A DNA stretch of 64,000 bases from Emergomyces orientalis (GCA_002110485.1 MOWL01000091.1:1-64000); one strand, 5' to 3'. Positions 40,447-54,665 are shown, counted from the stretch's first letter. Program-made: numbers and translations. Notes: generated by a model from the letters alone, not told the origin.

Positions 40447-42422
40447 TGTATTTAGTTATTATTATTTTACCATTATTAGGTTCAATTTTTTCAGGTTTTT
40501 TTGGTAGAAATTTAGGAACTAAAGGAGCACAATTAATTACATCTAGCTCTATTATAATAACAACTTTTTTTGCTTTATTAGCTTTTATAGAAGTAGGTTA
40601 TAATAATATACCTGTAACTATAGATTTAATAAGATGAATAGATTCAGAATCTCTTAATGTTAATTGAGGTTTTTATTATGATAGTTTAACTGTTTCTATG
40701 TTAATACCAGTATTAATTGTTTCTAGTCTAGTTCACATATATTCTATAGGTTATATGAGCCATGATCCACACAATCAAAGATTTTTTAGTTATTTAAGTT
40801 TATTCACTTTTATGATGATTATTCTAGTAACAGCTAATAATTATTTATTGATGTTTTTAGGTTGAGAAGGTGTTGGAGTTTGCTCATACTTATTAATAAA
40901 TTTTTGATTTACTAGAATAGCTGCAAATCAAAGCTCTATTTCAGCTTTTTTAACTAATAGAGTAGGAGATTGTTTTTTAATGATAGGTATGTTTATAATT
41001 ATATGATCTTTTGGTAATATAAATTATTCAACAATATTTTCCATAGCTCCATATTTAAATAATAACATTATTACTTTAATTGGTATTTGTTTATTAATAG
41101 GTGCTATGGCTAAAAGTTCTCAGATAGGTCTTCACGTTTGATTGCCCCAAGCTATGGAAGGACCTACACCAGTATCTGCTTTAATCCACGCTGCGACAAT
41201 GGTTACAGCTGGTGTATATTTATTAATGAGATCTTCACCTTTAATAGAATACAGTTCTACTGTATTATTACTTTGTTTATGAGTAGGGGCTATAACAACT
41301 GTATTTAGTTCAGTTATAGGTTTATTTCAACAAGATATTAAGAAAGTTATAGCTTATTCTACTATGAGCCAATTAGGTATGATGGTTATAGCGATCGGTC
41401 TATCATCATATAATATTGCTTTATTTCATTTAGTAAATCATGCTTTTTATAAAGCACTTTTATTTTTAGGTGCTGGTGCAATCATACATTCAGTAGCAGA
41501 TAATCAAGATTTTAGAAAATTTGGTGGTTTAAAGGCTTTTTTACCTTTAATTTATTCAGTTATGTTAATAGCTTCTTTAAGTTTAGCTGCTATTCCTTTT
41601 ATGACCGGATTTTATTCTAAAGATTTTATTCTAGAATCTGCTTATGGTCAATTTTATTTATCTAGTATTATTGTCTATTTTTTAGCTACTATTGGTGCTA
41701 TGTTTACTACACTATATTCAGTAAAAGTTTTATATTTAACTTTTTTAAGTAATCCTAATGGACCTTTAATTACTTATAAAAAAGCTGATCAAGGTGATTT
41801 ATTTATTAATTTACCTTTAATTATATTAGCTATTTTTTCTATTTTTTTTGGTTATTTAACTAAAGATTTGTTTATAGGTTTAGCTACTGGTTTTTTTTCT
41901 GATAATAGTTTATTTATTCATCCTTTACATGAATGTATGTTAGAGACTGAATTTGCTGTTTCTACTTTTTTTAAATTATTGCCTTTTATTCTTACTATTA
42001 GCTTAAGCTTTATTTCTATACTTTTTTCAGAATTTTTTGGTTTATTTCTTATTAAATTTAAATATACTAAATTAGGTTATAATTTATTTAGTTTCTTTAA
42101 TCAAAGATTTCTTATAGAACTTTTTTATAATAATTATATTACTGATGTTGTTTTAAATTTAGGTGGTCAAACTACAAAAGTTCTTGATAAAGGTTCTGTA
42201 GAATTTTTAGGACCTTATGGTTTAGAAAAAAGTCTATTAGCTTTAAGTAATAATATAGGTAGTTTAAGTACTGGTATTATAACTTCTTATGGTTTATACA
42301 TTTTAATTGGATTTTTTTCTTATATTTCTTTATTTTATTTTAGTTTTATAGATGGTAATATTTTATTACTTTTATTGTTTACTATTTTTACTCTTTTTAA
42401 TAAAGCTTATAATAAAAGTTAG
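40446..42422 (+). CDS. nad5: NADH dehydrogenase subunit 5, lap 2
   Basis: Copy of 9017-10993, with the same one-base overlap with nad4L. Confidence 0.96.
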
Positions 42423-42646
42423 ATCTTATTAGTATATTTTATATTTTCTTAAATTAAATAATATAGTATGAAAATTGAGTTTAATAAAAAAAAATTTTTT
42501 TATTCTTATATTTCTTTATATTAAAAAATTTTAATTATAATTGAATTTATATCGCTTGAGTCTGGTGTAATAGACTTATGTTTAAGAGGTTGGCAAAAAG
42601 GTTTAAAGTATTAAAATTACTTTAAACAAAAAATTTTTTTTTAGAT

Positions 42647-44299
42647 ATGTTATTAACTTCTATTTTTTCTTTATTATTATCTAATTCCCTCGGATCGAGG
42701 CGAGATATTTCTTTATATTATTCCAGAATTGGAATAAATATGTTAATCTTTTGTTTATTTCTAAGTTATACTAATTTATATATAACATATTTAGATTTAG
42801 GTATAGGACTTTTTGGAGGCTTGTTTAGTATATCTTCAATAACAAGTGTATTTCATATATTAATTCTTATACTTACTTTATTAATATTAAATTTAACAAG
42901 TTTTTTTCCTAGAACTGTAATAAAATATTATACATTAACTTTAAAAAAATATATAAAAGATTATTTTAAATTAATAAAAAAAGGAGAACAATATGGAATA
43001 ATCGAATATACTTTGATTATCTTATTTATAATAATGGGTAGTTTATTATTAATATCAAGTAATGATTTAGTTTCAGTATATTTATCTATAGAATTACAAA
43101 GTTATGGGTTATATTTACTTTGTACAATTTATAGAAATTCAGAATCATCCACATCTTCAGGTTTAACTTATTTTTTATTAGGAGGTTTATCATCTTGTTT
43201 TATTTTATTAGGTATAAGTTTAATATATGCAAATTCTGGTACAACATATTTAGATAATTTTTATATAATTACTAACATATCTAATATAATTCCAGGAGAA
43301 GAGCTATATTTAATAAGTTCAGATATTGCTACATATATACCTTATTGTTTGTTATTAATTACAATAGGTTTTTTATTTAAAATATCTGCAGCTCCATTCC
43401 ATTTTTGATCACCTGATGTTTATGATGGAATACCTACTATTGTTACTACTTTTGTGTCTATTATACCAAAAATATCTATTTTAGTTATATTATTTTATTT
43501 AGTTCATTTTACAAATAATACTTATATATTAACTGAATATACATGAACATATAGTCTGTTAATTAGTAGTTTATTATCTTTAATAATAGGAACAGTTATG
43601 GGTTTAACACAATTTAGAATTAAAAGATTGTTTGCCTACAGTACTATTTCTCATGTTGGTTTTTTATTATTAGCATTAAGTATTAATAGTGTTGAATCTA
43701 TACAATCTTTTATTTTTTACTTAATACAATATAGTATTTCTAATTTAAATGCTTTTTTTTTATTAATTACTATTGGTTATACTTTATATTTTTTTGAAAA
43801 TAATAAAATATTTGATAATTATAATATTAATATTAATTTAATAGATAAAAATAATTCACCTATACAATTATTAAGTCAAATAAAAGGTTATTTTTATGTA
43901 AACCAAATATTAGCTTTAAGTTTAGCTATTACTCTCTTTTCTTTTGCAGGTATTCCACCTCTTATAGGTTTTTTTGCTAAACAGATGGTTTTATCTGCAG
44001 CTTTACAAGATGGGTTTATTTTTTTATCTTTAATAGCGGTATTTACAAGTGTTATTGGTGCAGTTTATTATTTAAATATAGTAAAAATTATGTTTTTTGA
44101 TTTTCATTCATATGAATGAAAAAATCTTATATTTAAATCAATACCTGAAGATGATATTAACAAATTACCTTTATCTAGTTCTTTATCTATAATTATCTCT
44201 GTACTAACTTTAAGTATTCTATTATTTATGTTTATACCTGACCAAATATTACAATTATGTAATATATTATCTCTTATTTTTTTTACATCATTTACTTAA
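42647..44299 (+). CDS. nad2: NADH dehydrogenase subunit 2, lap 2
   Basis: Copy of 11218-12870. Confidence 0.95.
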
Positions 44300-44407
44300 T
44301 CTTATTTTTATACATATAACTAGAAAAAAATTTTTTTATTAATAATTTAAATTAGTAATAAAAAAAATAAAATAAAATAAAAATCAAGTTTATATATTAT
44401 TTTTAAT

Positions 44408-45568
44408 ATGAGAATTTTAAAAAACCGTCCTTTATTAAATATATTAAATTCATATTTAATTGATTCACCTCAACCTTCTAATATTAGTTATTTATGAAAT
44501 TTTGGTTCATTATTAGGTCTGTGCTTAGGTATACAGATAATTACAGGTGTAACTTTAGCTATGCATTACACACCAAGTGTATTAGAAGCTTTTGATTCCG
44601 TAGAGCATATTATGCGTGATGTAAATAATGGATGATTAATAAGATATTTACACGCAAATACAGCTTCAGCTTTTTTTTTTTTAGTTTATTTACATATAGG
44701 TAGAGGTTTATATTATGGGTCTTATAAATCACCAAGAACATTAACTTGAAGTATTGGTACTATTATGTTAATATTAATGATGGGTATAGGTTTCTTGGGT
44801 TATGTTTTACCTTACGGTCAAATGAGTTTATGAGGTGCAACAGTTATAACTAATTTAATGAGTGCTATACCTTGAGTAGGTCAAGATATAGTTGAATTCC
44901 TTTGAGGAGGTTTTTCAGTGAATAATGCTACATTAAATAGATTTTTTTCTTTACATTTTGTTTTACCTTTTGTTTTAGCTGCTTTAGCTTTAATGCATTT
45001 AATTGCATTCCACGATACTGTTGGTTCTGGTAATCCTTTAGGTATCTCTGGTAATTACGATAGATTGCCTTTTTCTCCTTATTTTATATTTAAAGATTTA
45101 ATTACTATTTTTATTTTTATGTTTGTTTTATCTGGATTTGTTTTCTTCATGCCTAATGTTTTAGGTGATAGTGAAAATTATGTTATGGCTAATCCTATGC
45201 AAACTCCACCTGCTATAGTACCAGAGTGATATCTTTTACCTTTTTATGCTATATTAAGATCTATACCTAATAAATTATTAGGAGTTATAGCTATGTTTAG
45301 TGCTCTTTTAATTTTATTAGTTATGCCTTTTACTGATATATCTAAATTAAGAGGTATACAATTTAGACCTTTAAGTAAATTAGCATTTTATATTTTTGTT
45401 GCTAATTTTTTTATTTTAATGGTATTAGGAGCTAAACATGTTGAAGCACCTTTTATAGAATTAGGTCAAATCAGTACAATTTTATATTTTTCTCATTATT
45501 TAATAATAGTACCTTTAATAAGTCTATTAGAAAATAGTTTAACAGATTTAGTGATTAAGAAAAATTAA
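44408..45568 (+). CDS. cob: Cytochrome b, lap 2
   Basis: Copy of 12979-14139. Confidence 0.96.
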
Positions 45569-45683
45569 GTTATTTTTAATTAAAAAAATTTTTTTTTTAG
45601 TTTAAAATTTTTTTATATGTTTTCGATTATCATTAATTTTTCTTACTTTGTAAGAAAAAAAATAAACAAAAAAATTTTTTTTT

Positions 45684-46103
45684 ATGACAACAACAACTTT
45701 TTTTCTTATTTTTATACCTATACTTGCTTTTATATTATTAGTTGTGAATTTATTATTTTCACCTCATAATTCTTATTTAGAAAAAGATAGTGCTTTTGAA
45801 TGTGGTTTTCATTCCTTTTTAGGTCAAAATAGAACACAATTTAGTATATCTTTTTTTATTTTTGCTTTATTATTTCTTTTATTTGATTTAGAAATTTTAT
45901 TAGTATATCCTTACATAGTTAGTGCTTATTTTAATGGGTTATATGGTTTAATTATTATGCTAATTTTCTTTCTTGTTTTAACTTTAGGTTTTGCATTTGA
46001 GTTAGGTAAAAATGCATTAAAAATAGAAAGTAAACAAATGAATAGTTTGACACATGATTGAAAAACTAAAAAAATGGAAGGTATACTTAATTATATTAAT
46101 TAA
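45684..46103 (+). CDS. nad3: NADH dehydrogenase subunit 3, lap 2
   Basis: Copy of 14255-14674; the A-run just after its stop is one base shorter than in lap 1. Confidence 0.96.
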
Positions 46104-46179
46104 GAAAAAAAAATAAAAAATAACTTTTAATAAATAATTTAGATTAATTTATAAAAATATTTTTTATTAAAGAATATCA

Positions 46180-46252
46180 AGGAGCTTGAACAGATGGATC
46201 TGTGTTTTGACTGCAAATTAAAATTTAGAGATTCGATTTCTCCTGGCTCCTA
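46180..46252 (+). tRNA. trnC: tRNA-Cys (GCA), lap 2
   Basis: Copy of 14752-14824. Confidence 0.92.
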
Positions 46253-46449
46253 TAATATTTTAATAATCTAGTTCTAATTTAATTAGTAGTAGATGTTTAT
46301 TTAATATTTAATAAAAATAAAAAATATTTATTATATTCATTTTTTTAATTATAATTTGAAAGTTTATTTTAACATAACTTAAAAAAAAATTTTTTGTTTT
46401 TTTTTATTTGTTAGAATATTTCATTAAGTTATTCTATTTTATATATAAT

Positions 46450-47535
46450 ATGACATATTTAATATCAATTATAGAGGGTATATTAGTTATAGTTCCTTCA
46501 CTATTAACAGTAGCTTTTGTTACAATTTCAGAAAGAAAAACAATGGCAAGTATGCAAAGAAGATTAGGACCTAATGCAGTAGGTTACTACGGTCTTTTAC
46601 AGGCTTTTGCTGATGCATTAAAATTATTATTAAAAGAATATGTATCTCCTACACAAGCTAATATAATTTTATTTTTTCTTGGACCTATAATAACTTTAAT
46701 TTTTGCTCTATTAGGTTATGCAGTAATTCCCTATGGTTATGGTTTATATGTATCAGATTTTAGTTTAGGTATACTATATATGTTAGCTGTATCTTCATTG
46801 GCTACTTATGGTATTTTAATCGCGGGTTGATCAGCTAATTCTAAATATGCATTTTTAGGTTCATTAAGAAGTACAGCTCAATTAATAAGTTATGAATTAA
46901 TATTAAGCTCTGCTATATTATTGGTTATTTTATTAACAGGTAGTTTAAATTTGACTGCTATAGTAGAAGCTCAAAAATCTATATATTTTATCTTACCTTT
47001 ATTCCCTATTTTTGTTATATTTTTTATAGGATGTATTGCTGAAACTAATAGAGCTCCTTTTGATTTAGCTGAAGCTGAATCGGAACTTGTTAGTGGTTTT
47101 ATGACAGAACATTCTGCAGTAATTTTTGTATTCTTCTTTTTAGCAGAATATGCTAGTATTGTATTGATATGTTTATTAACTAGTGTTTTGTTTTTAGGAG
47201 GTTATTTACAAATTTTACCTTTGGTTACAATAATTTCTAGTGTTAATTACATATTAGAATTAGTAGGTTTATACTTTAAACCTGATCTTGATTATAATTT
47301 ATTTTTTTCTGATTATTTAATTAATGCTTGTTCTAGTTTAAATTTAGCTTTTAAGACTTCTTTACTTATATTTGTATTTATTTGAGTTAGAGCTTCATTT
47401 CCTAGAATTAGATTTGATCAATTAATGTCCGTTTGTTGAATAGTATTTTTACCTTTAATTATAGCATATATTATTATAACACCTTGTATAGTAGTAGGTT
47501 TAAATATTTTACCTTGTAATTTTACTTTGTTATAA
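46450..47535 (+). CDS. nad1: NADH dehydrogenase subunit 1, lap 2
   Basis: Copy of 15022-16107. Confidence 0.95.
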
Positions 47536-47704
47536 TTTATATTTTTGTATATTTTTTTATTTATTAGTTTTAGTTTTAATAAAAGAAATATTATTATAAT
47601 AAATAAAAAGTTTTTAGAAAGTTTTTTTAGCCTTGCAGATATGTACGGTGTTACATAAGGTTAAATAAATAATCTAAAGGTAATTTTTTATTTATATTTT
47701 TAAT

Positions 47705-49180
47705 ATGATATTTCTTTTTTCTTTATTATTAATTCCTATATTAGGAATATTTGTTATTTTAACGTTAACTTCTTATCGTTTATCTTTTTGATATAATAAA
47801 ATAATTAAATTAATAGGTTTAAGTACTACAATTATTAATTTAATTATTTCTTTAATAATATTTATATTATTTGATTTTAGTAGTAAACAATTCCAATTTA
47901 TACAAGTTCAAGAGCATTATCAAATAAATTATTTTGATATATATTTAGGTATAGATGGAATATCGATATATTTTGTTTTATTAACAACTATTATAATACC
48001 TATTGCTTTAATATCTAATTGAAGATCGATAGATGAAAAAAATGTTTTATCATTTGTAATAATAATATTATTATTAGAAACATTGTTATTAGCAGTATTT
48101 TTAGTATTAGATATATTATTGTTTTATATCTTTTTTGAAAGTATTTTACCACCTTTATTTTTATTAATAGGTTTATTTGGATCAAGTAATAAAGTTAGAG
48201 CTAGTTTTTATTTTTTTTTATATACTTTATTAGGTTCTTTATTTATGTTACTTTCTATAATAACAATGTCTTCTATAATGGGTACAACTGATTTTGATGC
48301 ATTGTCAAAAGCAAATTTTAATTATATAACTCAACTTTTTTTATTTTATGGTATATTTATATCTTTTGCAGTAAAAACACCTACAATTTTTTTAAATACT
48401 TGATTATTAAAAGCTCATGTAGAATCTCCTTTAGCCGGTAGTATAATTTTAGCCGGAGTTGTTTTAAAATTAAGTTTATACGGTATTTTTAGATTAATTT
48501 TACCTTTATTACCTAAAGCTAGTATTAATTATACTTATATAGTATATGTAATAGGTGTAATAACTATTATATATGCTAGTTTTAGTACATTAAGAACAAT
48601 AGATATTAAAGAACTTATTGCTTATTCATCTGTATCACATGCAGCTGTATATCTTTTAGGTGCATTTAGTAATTCAATTCAAGGTATAGAAGGAGCTATT
48701 TCTTTAGGTTTAGCTCATGGTTTTGTTTCTTCAGGTTTATTTATATGTGTTGGAGGTGTTTTATATGATAGATCTTCAACTAGATTAATCACATATTATA
48801 GAGGTTTAGCTCAATTAATGCCTATTTTTTGTATATTATTTTATATACTATCTTTAGGTAATTGTGGTGCTCCTCTTACTTTTAATTTTATAGGTGAATT
48901 TATGTCACTTTATGGTACATTTGAAAGAGTATCTATTTTAGGTGGATTAGCTTGTAGTTCTATTGTATTTTCTGCTGCTTATACAATATTTATGTTTAAT
49001 AGAATAGCTTTTGGAGGTATTTTTTCTTCTTATTTTTTTAAATATTTATTTGATCTTAATAAAAGAGAATTTGTTTTATTAACTTGTCTTGTAATATTCA
49101 CAGTATTTTTTGGTGTTTATCCTGCACCTATTTTAGATGGTTTACATTATTCAGTTTCTTCTCTAATTTATTCTAATTAA
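47705..49180 (+). CDS. nad4: NADH dehydrogenase subunit 4, lap 2
   Basis: Copy of 16277-17752. Confidence 0.96.
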
Positions 49181-49407
49181 ACCCTTTATTAGGTTTATAT
49201 TTACTTAAACTTTAAATAATCAGTTTGGGCTTATATATTAAATATTAAAAATTATAACTAGTTATATTATTTTGTACTTAAAAATAATAACCTTTAATAT
49301 ATTTAAATAATAAGCTAAGTATATTAAAAGAAAACATATCTTAAGCTTTGTGTGCACTATATTTTTAGATTTGTAAAAGAAAATATCATGAATATAAAAA
49401 CAAATTT

Positions 49408-49553
49408 ATGCCACAACTAGTACCTTTTTTTTCGTTAATCAAGCTATATTCATTTTTATTTTATTAAGTTTTATAACTTACACTTTTAGTAAATATATTT
49501 TACCTAGATTAGTTCATTTATTTTTAACACGTTTATTTATAAATAAATTATAA
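49408..49553 (+). pseudogene. atp8: atp8, lap 2, frameshifted by a missing T
   Basis: Copy of 17980-18126 with eight Ts instead of nine in the PFFF codons, which shifts the frame after about residue 8. The lap 1 copy and the inverted copy (51214-51360) both have nine, so this is almost certainly a homopolymer error and not a real mutation. Confidence 0.9.
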
Positions 49554-49670
49554 TTTATATAGAAAAAAATCAAAAATATTAAGTAAAAACAAAAAGAAAT
49601 TATTATTAAATAATATTTCTTTTATTAAAACTAAAAACAATAAATTAAATATAATACAAAAATCCTATGA

Positions 49671-50363
49671 ATGTATAATTTAGATACAATTAATAGCCCA
49701 TTAGACCAATTTGAAATAAGAAATTTAGTAGGAATAAATTCTACAATATTAAATGCAAATATATCATTGACAAATATAGCCTTATATTTAATTATAAGTG
49801 TTACAATAATTTTACTAGTAAATATACTAGCCACAAATTTTAGGAAGCTAATATCGAATACTTGATCAATCAGTCAAGAATCTTTGTATGTAACTATACA
49901 TAGTATAGTTATAAATCAAATAAATCCTAATAAAGGACAAATATATTTTCCTTTTATTTATGCTTTATTTTTATTAATTCTGACAAATAACTTAATAGGT
50001 TTAATCCCTTATAGTTTTGCAACAACATCTCATTTTATATTAACTTTTTTTCTTAGTTTTACTATCGTTTTAGGAGCTACTTTCTTAGGTTTCCAAAAAC
50101 ATGGTTTAGAATTTTTTTCTTTTTTTGTACCTTCTGGTTGTCCTCTTGGTTTATTACCTTTATTAGTTTTAATTGAATTTATATCTTATTTAGCTCGTAA
50201 TATTTCTTTAGGTTTAAGACTTGCTGCTAATATTCTATCTGGGCATATGCTTTTATCTATTTTAAGTGGATTTACATATAATATTCTTAATAGCGGTATT
50301 TTATTTTTTTTTATTGGTTTAATACCTTTAGCTTTTATTATTGCTTTTTCTGGTTTGAATTAG
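49671..50363 (+). pseudogene. atp6: atp6, lap 2, cut by the fold-back
   Basis: Matches 18244 to about 18924. The frame then breaks in degraded sequence and ends at a false stop after FSGLN. The last ~27 codons, which include the ELGISFIQAQ helix, are lost. Confidence 0.92.
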
Positions 50364-50414
50364 TATAAGTTTTATTCAAGAAATTTTTTGTTTTTAACTT
50401 TTCTTATATTAAAA
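50353..50414. other. Degraded turn-point of the first fold-back
   Basis: 62 bases that resemble the expected continuation of atp6 (18925 to about 18990) with many deletions and substitutions. The reverse-complement arm begins at 50415, pairing base for base with 50352 (coordinates sum to 100767). It looks like low-quality single-read consensus. Confidence 0.85.
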
Positions 50415-51096
50415 CAGAAAAAGCAATAATAAAAGCTAAAGGTATTAAACCAATAAAAAAAAATAAAATACCGCTATTAAGAATATTATATGTAAATCCA
50501 CTTAAAATAGATAAAAGCATATGCCCAGATAGAATATTAGCAGCAAGTCTTAAACCTAAAGAAATATTACGAGCTAAATAAGATATAAATTCAATTAAAA
50601 CTAATAAAGGTAATAAACCAAGAGGACAACCAGAAGGTACAAAAAAAGAAAAAAATTCTAAACCATGTTTTTGGAAACCTAAGAAAGTAGCTCCTAAAAC
50701 GATAGTAAAACTAAGAAAAAAAGTTAATATAAAATGAGATGTTGTTGCAAAACTATAAGGGATTAAACCTATTAAGTTATTTGTCAGAATTAATAAAAAT
50801 AAAGCATAAATAAAAGGAAAATATATTTGTCCTTTATTAGGATTTATTTGATTTATAACTATACTATGTATAGTTACATACAAAGATTCTTGACTGATTG
50901 ATCAAGTATTCGATATTAGCTTCCTAAAATTTGTGGCTAGTATATTTACTAGTAAAATTATTGTAACACTTATAATTAAATATAAGGCTATATTTGTCAA
51001 TGATATATTTGCATTTAATATTGTAGAATTTATTCCTACTAAATTTCTTATTTCAAATTGGTCTAATGGGCTATTAATTGTATCTAAATTATACAT
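50404..51096 (-). pseudogene. atp6: atp6, inverted copy, 3' truncated
   Basis: Starts at 51096 on the minus strand, true to 50415, then ends in the turn-point sequence (FSVLI and a stop). Confidence 0.92.
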
Positions 51097-51213
51097 TCAT
51101 AGGATTTTTGTATTATATTTAATTTATTGTTTTTAGTTTTAATAAAAGAAATATTATTTAATAATAATTTCTTTTTGTTTTTACTTAATATTTTTGATTT
51201 TTTTCTATATAAA

Positions 51214-51360
51214 TTATAATTTATTTATAAATAAACGTGTTAAAAATAAATGAACTAATCTAGGTAAAATATATTTACTAAAAGTGTAAGTTATAAAACT
51301 TAATAAAATAAAAATGAATATAGCTTGATTAACGAAAAAAAAAGGTACTAGTTGTGGCAT
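51214..51360 (-). CDS. atp8: ATP synthase subunit 8, inverted copy
   Basis: Inverted copy of 17980-18126 with the correct nine-base homopolymer, giving the intact 48-residue frame. Confidence 0.93.
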   Translation of the reverse strand: MPQLVPFFFVNQAIFIFILLSFITYTFSKYILPRLVHLFLTRLFINKL

Positions 51361-51587
51361 AAATTTGTTTTTATATTCATGATATTTTCTTTTACAAATC
51401 TAAAAATATAGTGCACACAAAGCTTAAGATATGTTTTCTTTTAATATACTTAGCTTATTATTTAAATATATTAAAGGTTATTATTTTTAAGTACAAAATA
51501 ATATAACTAGTTATAATTTTTAATATTTAATATATAAGCCCAAACTGATTATTTAAAGTTTAAGTAAATATAAACCTAATAAAGGGT

Positions 51588-53063
51588 TTAATTAGAATAA
51601 ATTAGAGAAGAAACTGAATAATGTAAACCATCTAAAATAGGTGCAGGATAAACACCAAAAAATACTGTGAATATTACAAGACAAGTTAATAAAACAAATT
51701 CTCTTTTATTAAGATCAAATAAATATTTAAAAAAATAAGAAGAAAAAATACCTCCAAAAGCTATTCTATTAAACATAAATATTGTATAAGCAGCAGAAAA
51801 TACAATAGAACTACAAGCTAATCCACCTAAAATAGATACTCTTTCAAATGTACCATAAAGTGACATAAATTCACCTATAAAATTAAAAGTAAGAGGAGCA
51901 CCACAATTACCTAAAGATAGTATATAAAATAATATACAAAAAATAGGCATTAATTGAGCTAAACCTCTATAATATGTGATTAATCTAGTTGAAGATCTAT
52001 CATATAAAACACCTCCAACACATATAAATAAACCTGAAGAAACAAAACCATGAGCTAAACCTAAAGAAATAGCTCCTTCTATACCTTGAATTGAATTACT
52101 AAATGCACCTAAAAGATATACAGCTGCATGTGATACAGATGAATAAGCAATAAGTTCTTTAATATCTATTGTTCTTAATGTACTAAAACTAGCATATATA
52201 ATAGTTATTACACCTATTACATATACTATATAAGTATAATTAATACTAGCTTTAGGTAATAAAGGTAAAATTAATCTAAAAATACCGTATAAACTTAATT
52301 TTAAAACAACTCCGGCTAAAATTATACTACCGGCTAAAGGAGATTCTACATGAGCTTTTAATAATCAAGTATTTAAAAAAATTGTAGGTGTTTTTACTGC
52401 AAAAGATATAAATATACCATAAAATAAAAAAAGTTGAGTTATATAATTAAAATTTGCTTTTGACAATGCATCAAAATCAGTTGTACCCATTATAGAAGAC
52501 ATTGTTATTATAGAAAGTAACATAAATAAAGAACCTAATAAAGTATATAAAAAAAAATAAAAACTAGCTCTAACTTTATTACTTGATCCAAATAAACCTA
52601 TTAATAAAAATAAAGGTGGTAAAATACTTTCAAAAAAGATATAAAACAATAATATATCTAATACTAAAAATACTGCTAATAACAATGTTTCTAATAATAA
52701 TATTATTATTACAAATGATAAAACATTTTTTTCATCTATCGATCTTCAATTAGATATTAAAGCAATAGGTATTATAATAGTTGTTAATAAAACAAAATAT
52801 ATCGATATTCCATCTATACCTAAATATATATCAAAATAATTTATTTGATAATGCTCTTGAACTTGTATAAATTGGAATTGTTTACTACTAAAATCAAATA
52901 ATATAAATATTATTAAAGAAATAATTAAATTAATAATTGTAGTACTTAAACCTATTAATTTAATTATTTTATTATATCAAAAAGATAAACGATAAGAAGT
53001 TAACGTTAAAATAACAAATATTCCTAATATAGGAATTAATAATAAAGAAAAAAGAAATATCAT
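51588..53063 (-). CDS. nad4: NADH dehydrogenase subunit 4, inverted copy
   Basis: Reverse complement of 47705-49180. Confidence 0.95.
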
Positions 53064-53232
53064 ATTAAAAATATAAATAAAAAATTACCTTTAGATTATT
53101 TATTTAACCTTATGTAACACCGTACATATCTGCAAGGCTAAAAAAACTTTCTAAAAACTTTTTATTTATTATAATAATATTTCTTTTATTAAAACTAAAA
53201 CTAATAAATAAAAAAATATACAAAAATATAAA

Positions 53233-54318
53233 TTATAACAAAGTAAAATTACAAGGTAAAATATTTAAACCTACTACTATACAAGGTGTTATAATAATAT
53301 ATGCTATAATTAAAGGTAAAAATACTATTCAACAAACGGACATTAATTGATCAAATCTAATTCTAGGAAATGAAGCTCTAACTCAAATAAATACAAATAT
53401 AAGTAAAGAAGTCTTAAAAGCTAAATTTAAACTAGAACAAGCATTAATTAAATAATCAGAAAAAAATAAATTATAATCAAGATCAGGTTTAAAGTATAAA
53501 CCTACTAATTCTAATATGTAATTAACACTAGAAATTATTGTAACCAAAGGTAAAATTTGTAAATAACCTCCTAAAAACAAAACACTAGTTAATAAACATA
53601 TCAATACAATACTAGCATATTCTGCTAAAAAGAAGAATACAAAAATTACTGCAGAATGTTCTGTCATAAAACCACTAACAAGTTCCGATTCAGCTTCAGC
53701 TAAATCAAAAGGAGCTCTATTAGTTTCAGCAATACATCCTATAAAAAATATAACAAAAATAGGGAATAAAGGTAAGATAAAATATATAGATTTTTGAGCT
53801 TCTACTATAGCAGTCAAATTTAAACTACCTGTTAATAAAATAACCAATAATATAGCAGAGCTTAATATTAATTCATAACTTATTAATTGAGCTGTACTTC
53901 TTAATGAACCTAAAAATGCATATTTAGAATTAGCTGATCAACCCGCGATTAAAATACCATAAGTAGCCAATGAAGATACAGCTAACATATATAGTATACC
54001 TAAACTAAAATCTGATACATATAAACCATAACCATAGGGAATTACTGCATAACCTAATAGAGCAAAAATTAAAGTTATTATAGGTCCAAGAAAAAATAAA
54101 ATTATATTAGCTTGTGTAGGAGATACATATTCTTTTAATAATAATTTTAATGCATCAGCAAAAGCCTGTAAAAGACCGTAGTAACCTACTGCATTAGGTC
54201 CTAATCTTCTTTGCATACTTGCCATTGTTTTTCTTTCTGAAATTGTAACAAAAGCTACTGTTAATAGTGAAGGAACTATAACTAATATACCCTCTATAAT
54301 TGATATTAAATATGTCAT
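53233..54318 (-). CDS. nad1: NADH dehydrogenase subunit 1, inverted copy
   Basis: Reverse complement of 46450-47535. Confidence 0.95.
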
Positions 54319-54515
54319 ATTATATATAAAATAGAATAACTTAATGAAATATTCTAACAAATAAAAAAAAACAAAAAATTTTTTTTTAAGTTATGTTAAA
54401 ATAAACTTTCAAATTATAATTAAAAAAATGAATATAATAAATATTTTTTATTTTTATTAAATATTAAATAAACATCTACTACTAATTAAATTAGAACTAG
54501 ATTATTAAAATATTA

Positions 54516-54588
54516 TAGGAGCCAGGAGAAATCGAATCTCTAAATTTTAATTTGCAGTCAAAACACAGATCCATCTGTTCAAGCTCCT
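54516..54588 (-). tRNA. trnC: tRNA-Cys (GCA), inverted copy
   Basis: Reverse complement of 46180-46252. Confidence 0.92.
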
Positions 54589-54665
54589 TGATATTCTTTA
54601 ATAAAAAATATTTTTATAAATTAATCTAAATTATTTATTAAAAGTTATTTTTTATTTTTTTTTTC

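Larger units (their letters stand above)
31429..50352 (+). repeat. Second lap of the same genome (tandem repeat), to within atp6
   Basis: Repeats 1 to about 18925 in the same orientation. Differences found by eye are homopolymer lengths only: one extra A near 31840, one A fewer after nad3 (46105-46113), one T fewer in atp8. Confidence 0.95.
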
